A DNA stretch of 64,000 nt from Corythucha ciliata (GCA_038030265.1 CM075937.1:41706198-41770197); one strand, 5' to 3'. Shown: positions 41,467 through 53,139, numbered from the stretch's first letter. The notes: a model not told the origin generated them from the letters alone. Program-made: numbers and translations.

Positions 41467-43435
41467 CAGGGGCGTAGCCAGCCCATGATCAAGGGGTGGG
41501 CAGCCAGCCAGGCACACGGATTCAGAGTTTGGGGGGGGGGGGGCGCACGTCTTGAGAAAAAGTGCTCGTTCGCGGATGAAATCCATGACAAGGACAGTTT
41601 CCGGCTAGTACTGAGCGAAAACACCCATTCACGGCTAGAATTGAGAAATACCGCTGATTCACGTTAAACTTGAGAAATAAATCTGCTCATTATTCGCGGT
41701 TGAAATTGAGAAAACACGCCAATTTGCGGTTTCGCGATCCAAAGTCCGGGCCGAAATTAAGAAAATGCGCTAATTCTCGGTTTACAGCGCTCTTTTCACA
41801 GCTAAAATTGACAAAATAAATGCGCGTTCAATGTAGAATTGAGAAAAATCGCTCATTTGTGGCTAAAATTGAGGGAAAACGCCAATTCACGGCTAAAATT
41901 GAGAAATGGAGCTCATTCACGCATTTTGAGACGGAATCGGACGGTTTTCACGGATTTTGGGACGAAAATTGAGAGACGGCACCAGTTCGTGGTTTCTCAA
42001 ACCAACATCTCGGTGAACATTGCGAAAAAGTGATAATTGACTGTTTTTACACATTTATATAGCAAGTTTGCGGGTACAATCGAGAAAGAGGGCGATTTAG
42101 CGCACACATTTTTGAAAACGTTCTTATTTTCGGCTAAAATTAAGGCACATTGAGGAAAACACCTATTTTAAGGTTCGCGATGCAACGTCTAAATCAAAAT
42201 TAATGAAATTCGTTAACATGAGTATTATGTGGACCTTTTCACTGCTGAAATTTGAAGGGGGGAATTGCTCAAGGCAGAATTGAGATTAAAGCACGAATTT
42301 GCCGTTAAAATTGAGGGAAAAAGAATTGGCAAAATTGTCACCGTTTTGTGTTGATTATAGTGTAATTGTCGTAGCTAAAATTGAGAAATAGCGTTCATTC
42401 ACAGGTTACATTGAGGAAAAACTGTCCTTTTGAAATTGACAGAACGCACCTATTTGCGGTTTACAGGCGATGCCCAGTGCTGGCCGTAATTAGAATAGTA
42501 AATCAAAAATGCGTTATTTCACGGTTTTTTGAGACCTTTTTACGGTTAAAATGAAGAAAATAGGCTGTAGTTCGAGGTAGAATTGAGAAAAAGCACTCAG
42601 TTTCACCTAAAATTAAAGAAAAACGTCAATTCGACGCTACAAATAGTGCTCACTCACGAGTTAAATGTGGGGGGGGGGGATTCTGTGCAACTCATCTTGA
42701 GGAAAAACTGGATCCACCACGCCTGTGGGCAGATTCACTGGCGAAAATAACAGATGGACCATTGCCTTTTTGCAGGCTTCTAACAGGATCTGGAGGTTAG
42801 AATCGTGTCAATTCACGGTCATCAGAGACTAAATTTGCACAGAAACGGCCACTATCCGTCAAAAAATGAATATCTGCTGGAAACCTGTCGTTTGTAGCCT
42901 TGTATTTCGGATTTTATGTCGAAAAATTGAAACATCTCTCCCCCCCCCTCCACTCCGGAAAGTGATACTTTTGGAGCTAAACTTTAAATTTTCGACCTGA
43001 GACGGTAAACAGAGCTGGCAGTTTCTCTCCCACTATAAGTCTGTATGACACAGCGGGCTAAACACGATTTGAGCTAACCCAAACAGACGTAATTGCGCGT
43101 CGAACCTTGCGAAAATGGGATTTTAGTGCGAAAAATCAGCAAAATCGGTTTCCAAGTTAAGCCGACCCTCGAAATCGGTTTGTCAGCAATAAATATCCGC
43201 GAATTTTTGATTTTAGGTGAAACCTATGTGCGAAAATGTGCGTTGTTTTTTTAGTGAGAAAAATCCGCAAAATTGGTTTTATGGGGCGAAATATAATAAA
43301 TTTGTGTTTCTGTTAGCCACATCAGGGAATATATTTTTGGAATTTTGGGGGTGGGCAGCTGCCCCACGAAATCTGCGTTTTTGATTCTAGGGGAGGGCAA
43401 CTGCCCACCCCTGCCCCCCGCTGGTTACGCCCATG
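41467..43435. mobile_element. hAT-like non-autonomous element (CAGGGGCGTAGCCAG ends)
   Basis: The left end is CAGGGGCGTAGCCAGC; the right end, inward, is CATGGGCGTAACCAGC. A second inner pair of GGTGGGCAG motifs lies next to each end. The interior 41560-42660 is degenerate GCTAATTC..GGCTAAAATTGAG filler. The flanking 8-mers GGGGGTGC and GGGGAGGG match only partly, so the target duplication is doubtful. Confidence 0.65.
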
Positions 43436-44065
43436 GGGGAGGGGGGGTGCTACGATCTTGTAGACAATAGGACCTTCCCAACCACAATCCCCCCCTATTA
43501 GCCGTGTACTGAACAGTACAAAATCATCCAAATGCCGACATACACCCTGTATTTTGAGAGAATTAAATACATTCTTCAAACTTGTAGGTACATTTATTTG
43601 AGAATTAGTAATTAATAAAAAACTAATGTTTCTTACAAGACTATATGACATAATAAAAAAAAGATTTTAATTTATGTTTATGGGGAAATCATCACTGCTA
43701 GTTCTTCAAGCACCAATGACTCTAATTTTTCCATCTTCAGGCACTATCCCCAAGGCATAATTGAATGATTCAAAGGCAGAGCCCCAACGCGTCGTCCCTT
43801 CGTCCTCCAAATATTTTCTTGACCTCTTCTGCGGTCTGTCACTTAGTGGTGATACTACCGACTTTCTTTGTCCTTCGTGTTTTTGTGTTGCGATGCCCTC
43901 TTTGAGTACAGCCCAGGATTTGTTTTTACCAGGGCAATAAGCTCCCTCACTTCATCGCGTCTACCAGCTTCATCTACCACCGAACAGTAGACCACTTTTT
44001 CATTTTGAAATAATGCACTTTTTTATAAATAAACTTTTTAAAACAAAATCTAGAAGGAAATGGCG

Positions 44066-44710
44066 AGCGGAGTTATTTGATTTTGATAACAGTTGCCGGG
44101 TAGAAAGAACCTCCAAACTCATGGAACAAGAAAAATATTGGAGATGCCCAAAAATACCTTGAAGTGAGCCGGAAATATCATCTAGTAGGCGGGGCCTATT
44201 TCACCGCAGTTGAATTCTATTGGTTCTATTAGTTCAAACTAGACGACGGCTACTCAACATCAAATGCTATTGGCCGAACGCAAGAAGTTGACGCGAGAAG
44301 TTGATATCGGTTCAACTCTGCGTTGCGTCCTGCGTTCTGTGCAGCGTCCCACAACGCCAACTTAAACGTTCTAAATAGACGACAATGAACATTTTTAAAT
44401 AAAATAATTAACAACTCTAAACTGAAGAAGAAAACAGGGAGCCATACGAGCGGAGTTCTCTGTGTTTAAAAATGTGATTAAACAATTGTTTTTTGATAAT
44501 TTTGGGATTTTGAAAACTTCAACAATCAATGTAGCAGTGGAAAGAACCTCAAACCTAGACCCTGCCTTCTAAACTTAAATGCGATTGGCTGAACGCAACC
44601 GCGGACGCGAGAGTTGGATGAAATTCGCGTTGCTTCCTGCGTTTTGCGTTGCGTCCTGCGGCGGCGTCCTTGCGTCTTATGTAGACGGGGCTTAAAACTG
44701 CAATGCGGAA
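44066..44710. repeat. Two diverged copies of a repeat with GCGTTGCGTCCTGCG block
   Basis: Copy 1 (about 44066-44345) and copy 2 (about 44445-44700) share GAGCGGAGTT, GGAAAGAACCTC-type, GCNATTGGCYGAACGCAA and GCGTTGCGTCCTGCG in the same order. The segment GGCGGGGCCTATTTCACC..GAATTCTATTGG in copy 1 recurs inverted at 45118-45215. Confidence 0.65.
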
Positions 44711-44975
44711 AAGCAACAAAAAGATTTCAACAGTTCTACCATAGCAACATTGCTTTCTAGGCAACGTGTAAAAGCTTCGATGTTTTACAGAATAAGCCCC
44801 CAAGGGTGCAGCAGGTGTCTAGCATTGAACATCTTTGCCTTTCAATCAACGTTGCCAACTGGCATTTTGCTTTTCCCGTCAAGTCAAGCTCAAACTTCCG
44901 TCAGAAATCCGTCAAAATATATTCCATCCCGTTCAAAAATCCGTCAAATAAGAAATAATTAGTAGCGTGCCAAGG

Positions 44976-45078
44976 TGTAGTGTTGAAGAGGGGCACCCGG
45001 CGGGAGGAGACCCGAGCTCCTCTTCTGAGGGTGCCGCGCTAGAAAGCTAAAGATGAATAAGCAGGTTCAAAAAAAAAA
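44976..45078 (+). mobile_element. Probable retroelement 3' tail with A-run
   Basis: A GC-rich hairpin-capable segment (GAGGGGCACCC ... GAGGGTGCCGCG) is followed by AAGATGAATAAGCAGGTTC and an A-run at 45068-45082. The pattern suits a LINE 3' end. No coding part is attached. Confidence 0.45.
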
Positions 45079-45520
45079 AAAAATTAAAAAATAATAATTA
45101 TTGAAAAAATTTCAAAAAACAAAAGGCCTTCCAACCAATAGAATTCAGCTGGGATAAAATAGGCCCCGCCCACTTCACCCCACTTTAAAGAATTTTGAGG
45201 CCTCTCCAATTTACTATTTCTTCCAAACAATTTCGTTCTAATTTTATTATCTTTGGCTATTAAGAAATGTAGAGAAAATGCCGTAAGGTACAGGAGCGGA
45301 ATGAGCAATTTTCCGCTCTATATGAAATCCATTCTCGCCCTAGGGCGAAAAAATGGCCCATTTCTAAACGCTGGAGGAGGCTTCAGCGATTCTAGGGAAT
45401 GTGTAGAGAAAGTACTTTACGTCACTGCTAGGAGTGATGTAAAGTACTTTCAGTCCACTGTTAGGGGAGTGACACGTTTGGAGTGAGTCGTAGTGAAGTG
45501 CCCCCCCACTTGGTCGGTCA

Positions 45521-45664
45521 AGCGAAAAATAGCGTTCGCAACTCGTGAGGAGCGTCTTTACGCGCTCGTTGTCAGTAATTAACGAACTCGACTTCGCCTC
45601 GATCGCCAAACACAACTCGCGCGTAAAGTGACGCTTTCCTCACACGTTGTGAAATATACTATTT
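45521..45664. mobile_element. Imperfect inverted-repeat element
   Basis: Arms of about 50 bp align: GCAACTCGTGAGGAGCGTC-TTTACGCGC on the left against ACAACGTGTGAGGAAAGCGTCACTTTACGCGC inward from the right. No target duplication is evident. Confidence 0.55.
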
Positions 45665-45789
45665 CTCTAAATCTGCCATTTTACTCAAATCAGTAATTAT
45701 TCATTAATACCAGGCTTTGTGTTAGTTCAAATTTAGCAGTGACCGTTATGCTTCCCTTCAAAATGGGGTAACCCCACACATTTCCGGCC

Positions 45790-47200
45790 TTAGACATTTG
45801 GCGCACCCCCCCCCCCCCCGGCCGAATCTTTCACCAGCGCCCGCATGAAGTTACCGTTCAGAATAAGTCAAAATATTTAGCGTTTTCTCCATGTTAACCG
45901 CGAATTAGTGTTTTTTCAGTGCTTCAATTCAATTTCATCGGTGAATTATAGCTATTTGTCCACATTTTGGCAGCGAATAATCGATTTGTCTCAATTTTAG
46001 CCGTGAGTTAGCGATTATTCTCAATTTTCGCATTAAGTTAGCGCTTTTTCCCAATTGGCAATCAGCCAGTCGCCTCGCCATTTTAACTCAATGTTCAGTG
46101 AAGTAGCAAAATGTCTCAAATTATCCCCCCCCCCACCCAATTAGCCATTTTATCTTTATTTTAGCCGTAATTCAGCGTTTTTCCTCATTTAGGCCGCTAA
46201 TCATAGATTTTTTTCTACATTTCAGCCACGAATTACAGTTTTTCCCAAATTTTCGCCGCGAGCTTCCTAACGCTCGTTCTGAACTTGGCCGTGGATTGGT
46301 CGACTTTTTTCACTTCCTGTCACGAAGTTATACCTTTTGAAGCAGATTGACGTTTTCTCAATTTAAACCGGCAATGTGCGTTTTTTCCACAATTCAGCGC
46401 TATTCATCTCAATTTTATCGGTGACTTAGCCATTAGTCAGCGATTTTTTTTTTTTTTTCCAATTTTAGCAGTACATTCTGTATTTACGATTTTAGCCACG
46501 AATCAGCAATTTTTCTGAATTTTTTGACTTATTATCTCTCAATAATAAGTCTTTGTAATCGTATCACAAAAAAAAATATTTTGACCTCCCCTCAAAATTT
46601 GTAGTTTTACGTTTCAAAGTTCATAGAATCGAAATCTGAAATAATAAAAAAAAAAATGTCCGTCCGCCGTCCGGGCCATATCTTGCCCTAGGATTGCTCG
46701 AAAAAACTCGTTCTTTCGCACATAGACTCCATTTGGGGTCTAGTTGGTCCTAACATCTGATCAGTTTGATCAAATAACTCCTTGGGGTTTTATGGGCCAA
46801 AAGCGGGTCCAAAATCGGGATTTTCAAAGGATTTGGGATCATAGGGGTGTGGGGTGTCGATTTTCATGTAATTTCAAGCCGGATTTGACTACATCCATGA
46901 ATAATAAACCCATAAACAGTCGAAATAATAAGGCATTGTTCGATAATTCGCAGCGTTTTTAGTGAATTTGAGTTTTTCCTGAATTTAGGCATTAATGAGC
47001 GGGTTTCCTCAATTACATCCAAGGATTTGAACTTTTTCTTAATTTTAGCTTCAAGTTAGCGATTTTGATTTTTTCACTTTTAGCTATGAACTAGCGTTTT
47101 TTCAGATTGAGCAAGAATTTGCCTTAAGATGCCGAAAATTGGCGTTTCCATACTTCTAGCCTCTAATTAGCACTTTCCTACAATTAATCCGCGGAAGCTT
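45790..47200. repeat. Degenerate filler repeat, inverted orientation, with hAT-like leading end
   Basis: CCGGCCTTAGACATTTGGCGC (45783-45803) and GAATCTTTCACCAGCGCCC match the leading end of the element at 58515. From 45870 to 47200 the sequence is TTTTCTCAATTTTAGCC..GAATTAGCG-type units every 30-60 bp. A reliable right end was not found. Confidence 0.65.
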
Positions 47201-47705
47201 TAAGGAAACTTTCACCGCGAAGTATTAGAAGTTTTAGAGTAGAGTAGTACAGAGTCGAGTAGACGTCCGGACCGTCTTCACGATTGGCAGGCCTCGGGCC
47301 TAGCGGGGGAATTCATGTGAGTACAGAAAGTTTCCGAAGTTTTGTAGCCGGGAGGGAAGATGATAAAAAGCCCATTGTCTGATTGATTTTTAATTGTCAA
47401 TTTTTAATGAGTTGTGAATTAAATAAATTAAAATTAACGTTGTGTGTTAAAGCAAGCAAAAGTTTCCTTCCTCTGATTTATCCCTCTCGTTCACTCTCAC
47501 AATACCTCGAAGCAGTCGTTTTGGACTGCATATTAACCGGCCGTAGGTAAATCCACCGGTTTACATTTGCAAGCGCAAAAAGGCAGAAATGCCACAAAAT
47601 TCAGCTATAAAACCTGTACATGAAATGTTTATTTTGAATTATGTATATTGTTGTTGTGCGAAAAATAAATAAATAATAATAAAATTGTGGGAAACAAATA
47701 CCTAC

Positions 47706-47738
<33 letters not shown>

Positions 47739-47744
47739 CCAATT
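47201..47744. other. Stretch with no gene seen
   Basis: The sequence includes a GC-rich patch near 47280-47320 that could be a transposon end and a 30+ base A-run at 47706-47738. Nothing codes. Confidence 0.5.
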
Positions 47745-48310
47745 CGGAGCTAAAATTGAAAAAAATGGCAAAATCTGATAGGTCAAAAAATCGATACAAA
47801 TGAGAAAAGCCGCTAATTCACGACTGAAATTTAGAAGAAGAAGCTAAAATTGGGACAAACGCTAATCCACAGCAAAAATTTAGAAAATCGCTAGTTAAAT
47901 AACTGCTAAAAAATTGAGAAAAATCTATAGTTCGATAGTAAAATTGACAAAAAGAGCTAATTATCAGCTTAAATTGAACATTCTTATACAGTTCATGCAC
48001 AAAACTAAAAATAATCGCTAATTAATTTGAGGCTGAAATTCACAAAAAACGCTATTTTATGGATGCAATTTGGGGAAAACGCTAGTACCCCCGGATAAAG
48101 TCTAGATAAAACGTTAATTCGAGGATACAAATGAAAAAAAGCAGTTAATTCACGGCTATAATGAAAAAAAAAACTCTTATTAACGACTAAAATTTAGTAA
48201 AATGCTCACTTAAATATACAATTTCGTGTCTAAAATTAGTGCGATTAGTGCAGTTTTTCATAAGTAATCGCTATTTCGTGGCTTTATTGGAGAAAACGCG
48301 TTAATTCGCT
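47745..48310. repeat. Degenerate filler repeat, direct orientation
   Basis: Units GCTAATTC..GGCTAAAATTGA-A(n) recur about every 30-50 bp. It stands in opposite orientation to the block at 45870-47200. Confidence 0.75.
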
Positions 48311-48317
48311 GCTAATT

Positions 48318-48651
48318 AGAAGCGTGCAGCTTATCTTTCGGAAGGCATAGAATACGTAGTTTTGTATGGTGATGAGGTTATTTTTTATTATTTGTGAGTC
48401 TTCTCGTTCACTCAAGGTAATTTAACATATCATGGGAGAACTCCGAGTCCACGGCTGAACTTGGGTCGAACCCTCCGACGAGGGCCCTCAGCTCACCGAG
48501 CCTCTCCTTCACTTCAGCTATCATCTAGAAGTTAAAAATGTATTAATTTAATTCTACAACTAGCTTACAATAAACCATAAAAGTATTTCTCAAAGAGAAA
48601 ACACTGAATTGATAACACGAATGCCTTCCGAAAGATAAGCTGCACGCTTCT
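48318..48651. mobile_element. 334-bp MITE with TSD AATT
   Basis: Inverted ends AGAAGCGTGCAGCTTATC, perfect for about 30 bp and continuing TTTCGGAAGGCAT, are flanked by AATT at 48314-48317 and 48652-48655. The interior includes exon-like GC-rich sequence. Confidence 0.85.
48408..48524 (-). pseudogene. Captured exon-like segment inside the MITE
   Basis: On the minus strand a splice-acceptor-like TTAACTTCTAG (ending 48525) is followed by 38 open codons, rich in Glu/Leu/Val, ending with TGA at 48410-48408. The base composition is much more GC-rich than the surrounding filler, and the sequence reads like a terminal coding exon (KERLGELRALVGGFDPSSA). I do not recognise the source gene. Chance is possible given the short length. 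Confidence 0.45.
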
Positions 48652-49040
48652 AATTGGATATAACGCACTAGTTCACGGTGTTGAAAAAGAACAAGGCTGG
48701 TTCAATTTTGGGAGATTTTGTTAATTGACACGGTTGTATCTCTTTTTTGGGTTGTATCTCTTATTTAACTTTTACAACTCGACGCCATCATCTTCTTAAC
48801 TGCCCGCTCCCTTTTTCATCCCAATATGTGGCTCTCGGCTCATCACCCGCTCCCCACCACCGTAGTGCATTTTGAGGCTAAAATCAAGTAAAAGCGACCA
48901 ATCAAGGCCAAAATGGATAAAAGTCGTCATGCACAGCTAGATTTGAGTTGTACATGGCAAAACACGTGCGCAGGTGGACCGGTTGATTTTATTGTTAGCA
49001 AACTCGGTCGTAATGAAGGTATTATCTGTTCCGAATATTA
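48652..49040. other. AT-rich stretch with a few filler units
   Basis: Filler-type units appear at 48870-48960. No gene is seen. Confidence 0.5.
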
Positions 49041-49215
49041 AATGGGAAGTTGGTTATTTAAATTTGAACAATACAGCCGCGTAGTGGCGTAGTGGTAGTT
49101 TTGCTGTAGTGGCGATAAGATTGCTGATGAGGGGCACCGGGATTGGGCCCGAAATGCATTCTGTACAAAAACTACGCGGCTGTATTGTTCAAATTTAAAT
49201 AACCAACTTCCCATT
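49041..49215. mobile_element. 175-bp hairpin MITE with 45-bp perfect arms, TSD ATTA
   Basis: The arms 49041-49085 and 49171-49215 are exact inverted copies (starting AATGGGAAGTTGGTTATTTA). ATTA flanks both sides (49037-49040 and 49216-49219). The centre contains TGGCGTAGTGG and GGGATTGGGCCCG, faintly like pol III A and B boxes. Confidence 0.88.
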
Positions 49216-49254
49216 ATTAGTATTATCTCAACCACGAACCCTTTTTCCCTTTCA

Positions 49255-50383
49255 ATTGAGTTGAAAGTTATTAAAATAAATAAATGAAAATTAGAATTTT
49301 AAAAATCATTGCGTGATTCCGAAATTCCGCTAGAAAAATTCGTCATCCGTTGGACCGATTTTTGTCCGCGTCAGCCACGATCTAAATCCGACTGATTTAA
49401 CGGGAAATTTGTCAAATTGACAACGACGCTTTCAAATGAGTTGAGCTCGTATTAACCAGATCCAAGTGGAGCCCTTTTCTGGGAAGAAAATACCAAAAAT
49501 CCAAGTTTGCTATATAGCCGAGTAGCCAGAACTAGGATGAATTAGGGTGAACCTCCCAGGTCCAAAGATGGTTTGGGAAGGAAAAAATTCCACCAACTGT
49601 TGGGCAAATGTTTGGGGATATGAGCAATTTTTCACGTGCTGTATCTCGGCTTCAGATTGACTTACATATTATCTGCGGTAGGGCGAGGCTGTATGTATTG
49701 TTGCTTTGGTCCACTTAAAACGTGCTCAGGGCAATATTTACTGTATGGTGCACATAATTTGAAAGATATATGCCAAAAACTAAAAAAGGTACGAAAATTT
49801 TGACGATTTTCGAGCACATTTTGAGTAAAATTAGCACAGATCTTTCGAAGCTGCAATCTTTATTTCACCCTATTAGTACCTAATCACAATAAGTTAACAA
49901 CATTCCCAAAAATTTCAGCAGAGTTCTATTTTTTGAGACCTCCGACGCCATGGCTATCTATAGTTTTTTTGCCATGGCTTCATCATTCGCTTATTTGATT
50001 AATTATAGATAGATGAATTTTATGTTAAATGCCGCGTTTATTGAAATAATAGCCACTGAATTAAGCCTCGTTAAGGGATTTTCTCCAGATATAAGCAAAA
50101 ATAAAAAATGGCAGTTATGAATAATGAAAATAAGGAAATTTACCCCCCCCCCCCCCATGTAAAGGCGGCACAAGTTCTCGTGCCTACCGGTGGCAAACCT
50201 TAAGCCGGATACACACATGCGGTACTTGCGAAGTAACGAGCAACATATTTTTGAAATTCTCAACTGGTTGGTTTCTAGGCAATTGCTGAAATTGATTGAA
50301 TATTTTGCAAGTTAAGTACTTGGCAAGTACCGCATGTGTGTATCCGGTTTTATGATCCGCCTCTACTGTGACGAATATACCGC
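49255..50383 (-). repeat. Dispersed repeat, copy A (interrupted by a MITE)
   Basis: The reverse complement of this region aligns by eye with 62545-63560 along its length. Shared anchors include TCACGCAATGATTTTTA-type sequence, AAAAGGGCTCCA, GAGATACA..GCACGTGAAAAATTG, TGAGCACGTTT, AAGGGATTTTCTCC and GGCACGAGAACTTG. A 147-bp MITE at 50203-50349 interrupts this copy only. It carries no long reading frame. Confidence 0.85.
50203..50349. mobile_element. 147-bp MITE, TSD TTA, with an empty site in the sister repeat
   Basis: Inverted ends ARCCGGATACACACATGCGG are flanked by TTA (50200-50202 and 50350-50352). The paralogous repeat at 62565-62600 has a single TAA at the equivalent position and no insert, confirming the insertion. 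Confidence 0.93.
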
Positions 50384-50706
50384 AGGAAATTCAGGCCCGG
50401 ATCCACGTCATTTTCGAGGGGGAGCATGCCTAATTTTTGGCGCCAATTTTTGGTGCCCCGTAGTTTTATTTCCTCCCCTCCCCCTCTCCAACCACATCAA
50501 TGTAGTAATTAGGATGTAAGGCAGCATATTTCAATAGAAAGAACCATTTTCGGATCAAGACGAAACGAAAAACGAAGCAAACCTGTGGCCATCGAGGTCT
50601 GGTGCAATATTAGAACGTACTAGCCACGCTTTGTGCCATTTCCAGGCCGTTGCGGTGAAATTGGGAGTGGTGGGCTGGTGGGAGGAATGTAGATCACGTT
50701 AAGACG

Positions 50707-51082
50707 GGGTTCATCAGGCGGGTTTCCTCGACGCCTTCCCAGTTCGCCTAAACTTCGCACATAAATTTTGGATCCATTTATGCACCAATATTCGATTTCA
50801 GAGTCTAATTTTAATCTTCAGGAAGTTCAACAGTAACGTTGAATCTTGCTTTTTAAAATTTTATCTCTAAAATAACCCCAAAGCACTTTAAAATTTGAAT
50901 GTGTTTTCAGGTAATTTCAGGGATGAAATTTGGAAAAGCAAGATCTAACGTCACTGTAGAACTTCCTGAAGATTAAAATTAGACTTTGAAATCGAATATT
51001 GATGCAGAAATGGAGCCAAATTTATGTGCGAAGTTTTGGCGAGGGGCGACTGGGAAGGTGTGGAGGAAACCCGCCTGAACCC
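50707..51082. mobile_element. 376-bp element with ~150-bp inverted arms
   Basis: The left arm GGGTTCATCAGGCGGGTTTC and the right arm inward GGGTTCAGGCGGGTTTCCTC continue with ACTTCGCACATAAATTT, ATTCGATTTCA and TTTTAATCTTCAGGAAGTTC in both. A short unpaired centre lies at about 50840-50950. No coding sequence. Confidence 0.85.
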
Positions 51083-51489
51083 CCCCCCCCACTTAATTGG
51101 CTCTGCTGGAGGCAGCTGGTAACATAGTTATGTTGGGGTGGGTATCAGGGTAAGCTGGTATTCCAGCGGGGTGGTAGGGGTCGTGGCAGGGGACTTGGGA
51201 TTAAACGCAGCCCGCATATGTGGGCGTTAACGAACGCCCGTGCGCCGATGGATGCAGTGGGACGCAAAAGCTGCTACAAGGCTGCTGGGATTGAAGGCAA
51301 TAAAAAGAAGAGATGAAAAGATGTACGACTACAACACAATAAAGTGGCTGTTGGAATTAGGAAGGAAACAAATCGTTAAAATTGTAGGAGTGTTGCAATA
51401 AGGCACTTTGCAGTGCAGAAAAACTCGGGGAGTTGGGGGCTCAACGTGTAACTCTAGCCGTCTGCAGGAGGAAACTACGAGACATGTCC

Positions 51490-51965
51490 TTGCGAAGCGA
51501 TAGGCATTTAACTCAATTTAATAGCGGTGAATGATCGCTTTCCCCATACTTTGCCCGTAAATTAGCTGTTTTTTCTCAATTTTAGCTGCACTGTCGCGTT
51601 TTCACCTCTCAAATTATCGACTTTTCAAGTTTTACAAATTCTAGACGAGAATTTTGACTTTTCTCTTCTCTATTTTAGTCGCGAAATTGGCTTCAGAAAC
51701 CGTGAATTAGCTTTGCATTTCCTCAAATTCAGGCGTGAATCAGTGTTATTCTAAATTTGAGCTATGAATTAGCACATTTTCGCCATTTTATCCGCGAGTT
51801 AGCGATTTTCTTCAATTTTAGCCATGATTTAGAGCTTTTTTATCCAGTGAATTTTAGGGACTTTCCTTAATTTCAGCCGTGAATTAGCGATTTTCCTCAG
51901 TTCTATCAGTGAAATAAAGCTTTTCCTCAATTTTACCCATGAATTGGCGTTTTATTCCGCGAAAT
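51490..51965. repeat. Degenerate filler repeat, inverted orientation
   Basis: TTTTTCTCAATTTTAGC..GAATTAGCG-type units occur here inside the hAT-like element 50392-52287. Confidence 0.75.
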
Positions 51966-52295
51966 AGTGATGTAGGTATCCAAATTTTTTTGTCGTGAGG
52001 AAACACGAATCTCCAAATTGTTTGTCGTGGGCGTAACAAGATGAGCGTTAGTCTTTCACGAGCTCACGAGCGGTACACCTAAGCAAGGGTCGAATTATGT
52101 TTGAGACGAGTGCGAAGAACTTACTATTTTTTGTTATTTATTTTAGTTTGAACAATTCGGAAAATGTTGATTTTTGTTTAAAACGTGGGTACAAAATTTG
52201 TTTATTCACCCTTTTTGGCGACCCCTGAATTGAATCGGCAAGGGGTGAGGGAATGCACCCGCTAGCCCCCCTCTAGATCCGGCCCTGAGGAAATT

Positions 52296-53139
52296 GTAAG
52301 TTCGACCATGGTCGAATATCCGCGGCAACATTATGGAACTTTCGGGTCTTAAATCCTTCGCAAAATGCAAGTTCCCAAGTAGCAAAGGTCCTTTGAAAAA
52401 CGTTTTTAAAACGTTTAATTTAGGTAATAAAGTTTGATAAAAAAATATTTGATCAACAAATGTTTTTTAAATTTATTTAAAACGTAAAAAAAACAAATTT
52501 GTATTACCAAATGTTTAATAAATGGGTTATTAGCAAACGAAAATAAAATTTTTTTGCTATACGTTTAATAAACGTTAAAAAATTGTACGTTTTCTTCTTG
52601 ATGATTTCTCATTCGTTTACGAGCGTTACGTATCATTTCCAGAGTAGCAAAATGTCATCATAATCATTTTTATTTGTTATGCGTATGACACAAATCGTAG
52701 GATGTGTACATAATTAAGTGGTAAAACGAAGCTGATGAATAATTGTTAAAGCAAGGTAAATAGACTAAAGAGGTATGCTCTTAATTTTCAACCAATTATT
52801 ATGGTTTGTGCCATGACGTCATGGGATGACAAATTTTTAAAAAATTAACAGGTGGGACTTTTTTCAATAAAACAAAATTATCGACATTTCTGGGGCCACT
52901 TTTTAAATCGGGAGAACTACGCATTATTGCCTGCAGGACAATGTTCCTGTGAAAGAAGTGATTGCAGGGCCCCTAAGTGTAATGGTTGGAGCAAAGAAAA
53001 CTGCTGCAGGTGCAGGGTATCATCTCAGTTGTGAATCTTTTAGAAATTCTTTTAAGATAAAGCTAAGTTCAACAATTTTTTCGTTAAACAATGAGTCTCT
53101 ACGAGCCCCGAAACACTTGGCTCTGTATTAAGGGTTCTC
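52296..53139. other. AT-rich stretch with TTAAACGTTT motifs
   Basis: Motifs related to AAACGTTTAATAAACGTT recur at 52400-52600, possibly a transposon subterminal region. No gene is supported; small reading frames at 52850-53130 have no recognisable features. Confidence 0.45.

Larger units (their letters stand above)
43436..45520. other. Repeat-rich stretch without genes
   Basis: It contains the tandem-like blocks at 44066-44710, a retroelement-like tail at 44976-45078, an inverted copy of part of those blocks at 45118-45215, and a small hairpin (AAAGTACTTTACGTCAC / GTGATGTAAAGTACTTT) at 45407-45451. No coding sequence is convincing. Confidence 0.5.
50392..52287. mobile_element. hAT-like non-autonomous element, 1,896 bp, TSD AGGAAATT
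   Basis: The exact 8-bp duplication AGGAAATT (50384-50391 and 52288-52295) flanks ends CAGGCCCGGATC and, inward from the right, CAGGGCCGGATC. It holds a nested inverted-repeat element (50707-51082), a GC-rich stretch with the hairpin GGGCGTTAACGAACGCCC near 51223-51240, and filler repeats at 51490-51965. No transposase is seen. Confidence 0.92.

Noticed and set aside
41467..43435. An 8-bp target duplication for this hAT-like element
   Set aside because: The flanks GGGGGTGC and GGGGAGGG are low-complexity G-rich and differ at several positions, so I did not count them as a duplication.
45407..45451. Short hairpin AAAGTACTTTACGTCAC as a regulatory element
   Set aside because: There is no gene nearby that it could regulate; it is more likely a small inverted-repeat remnant.
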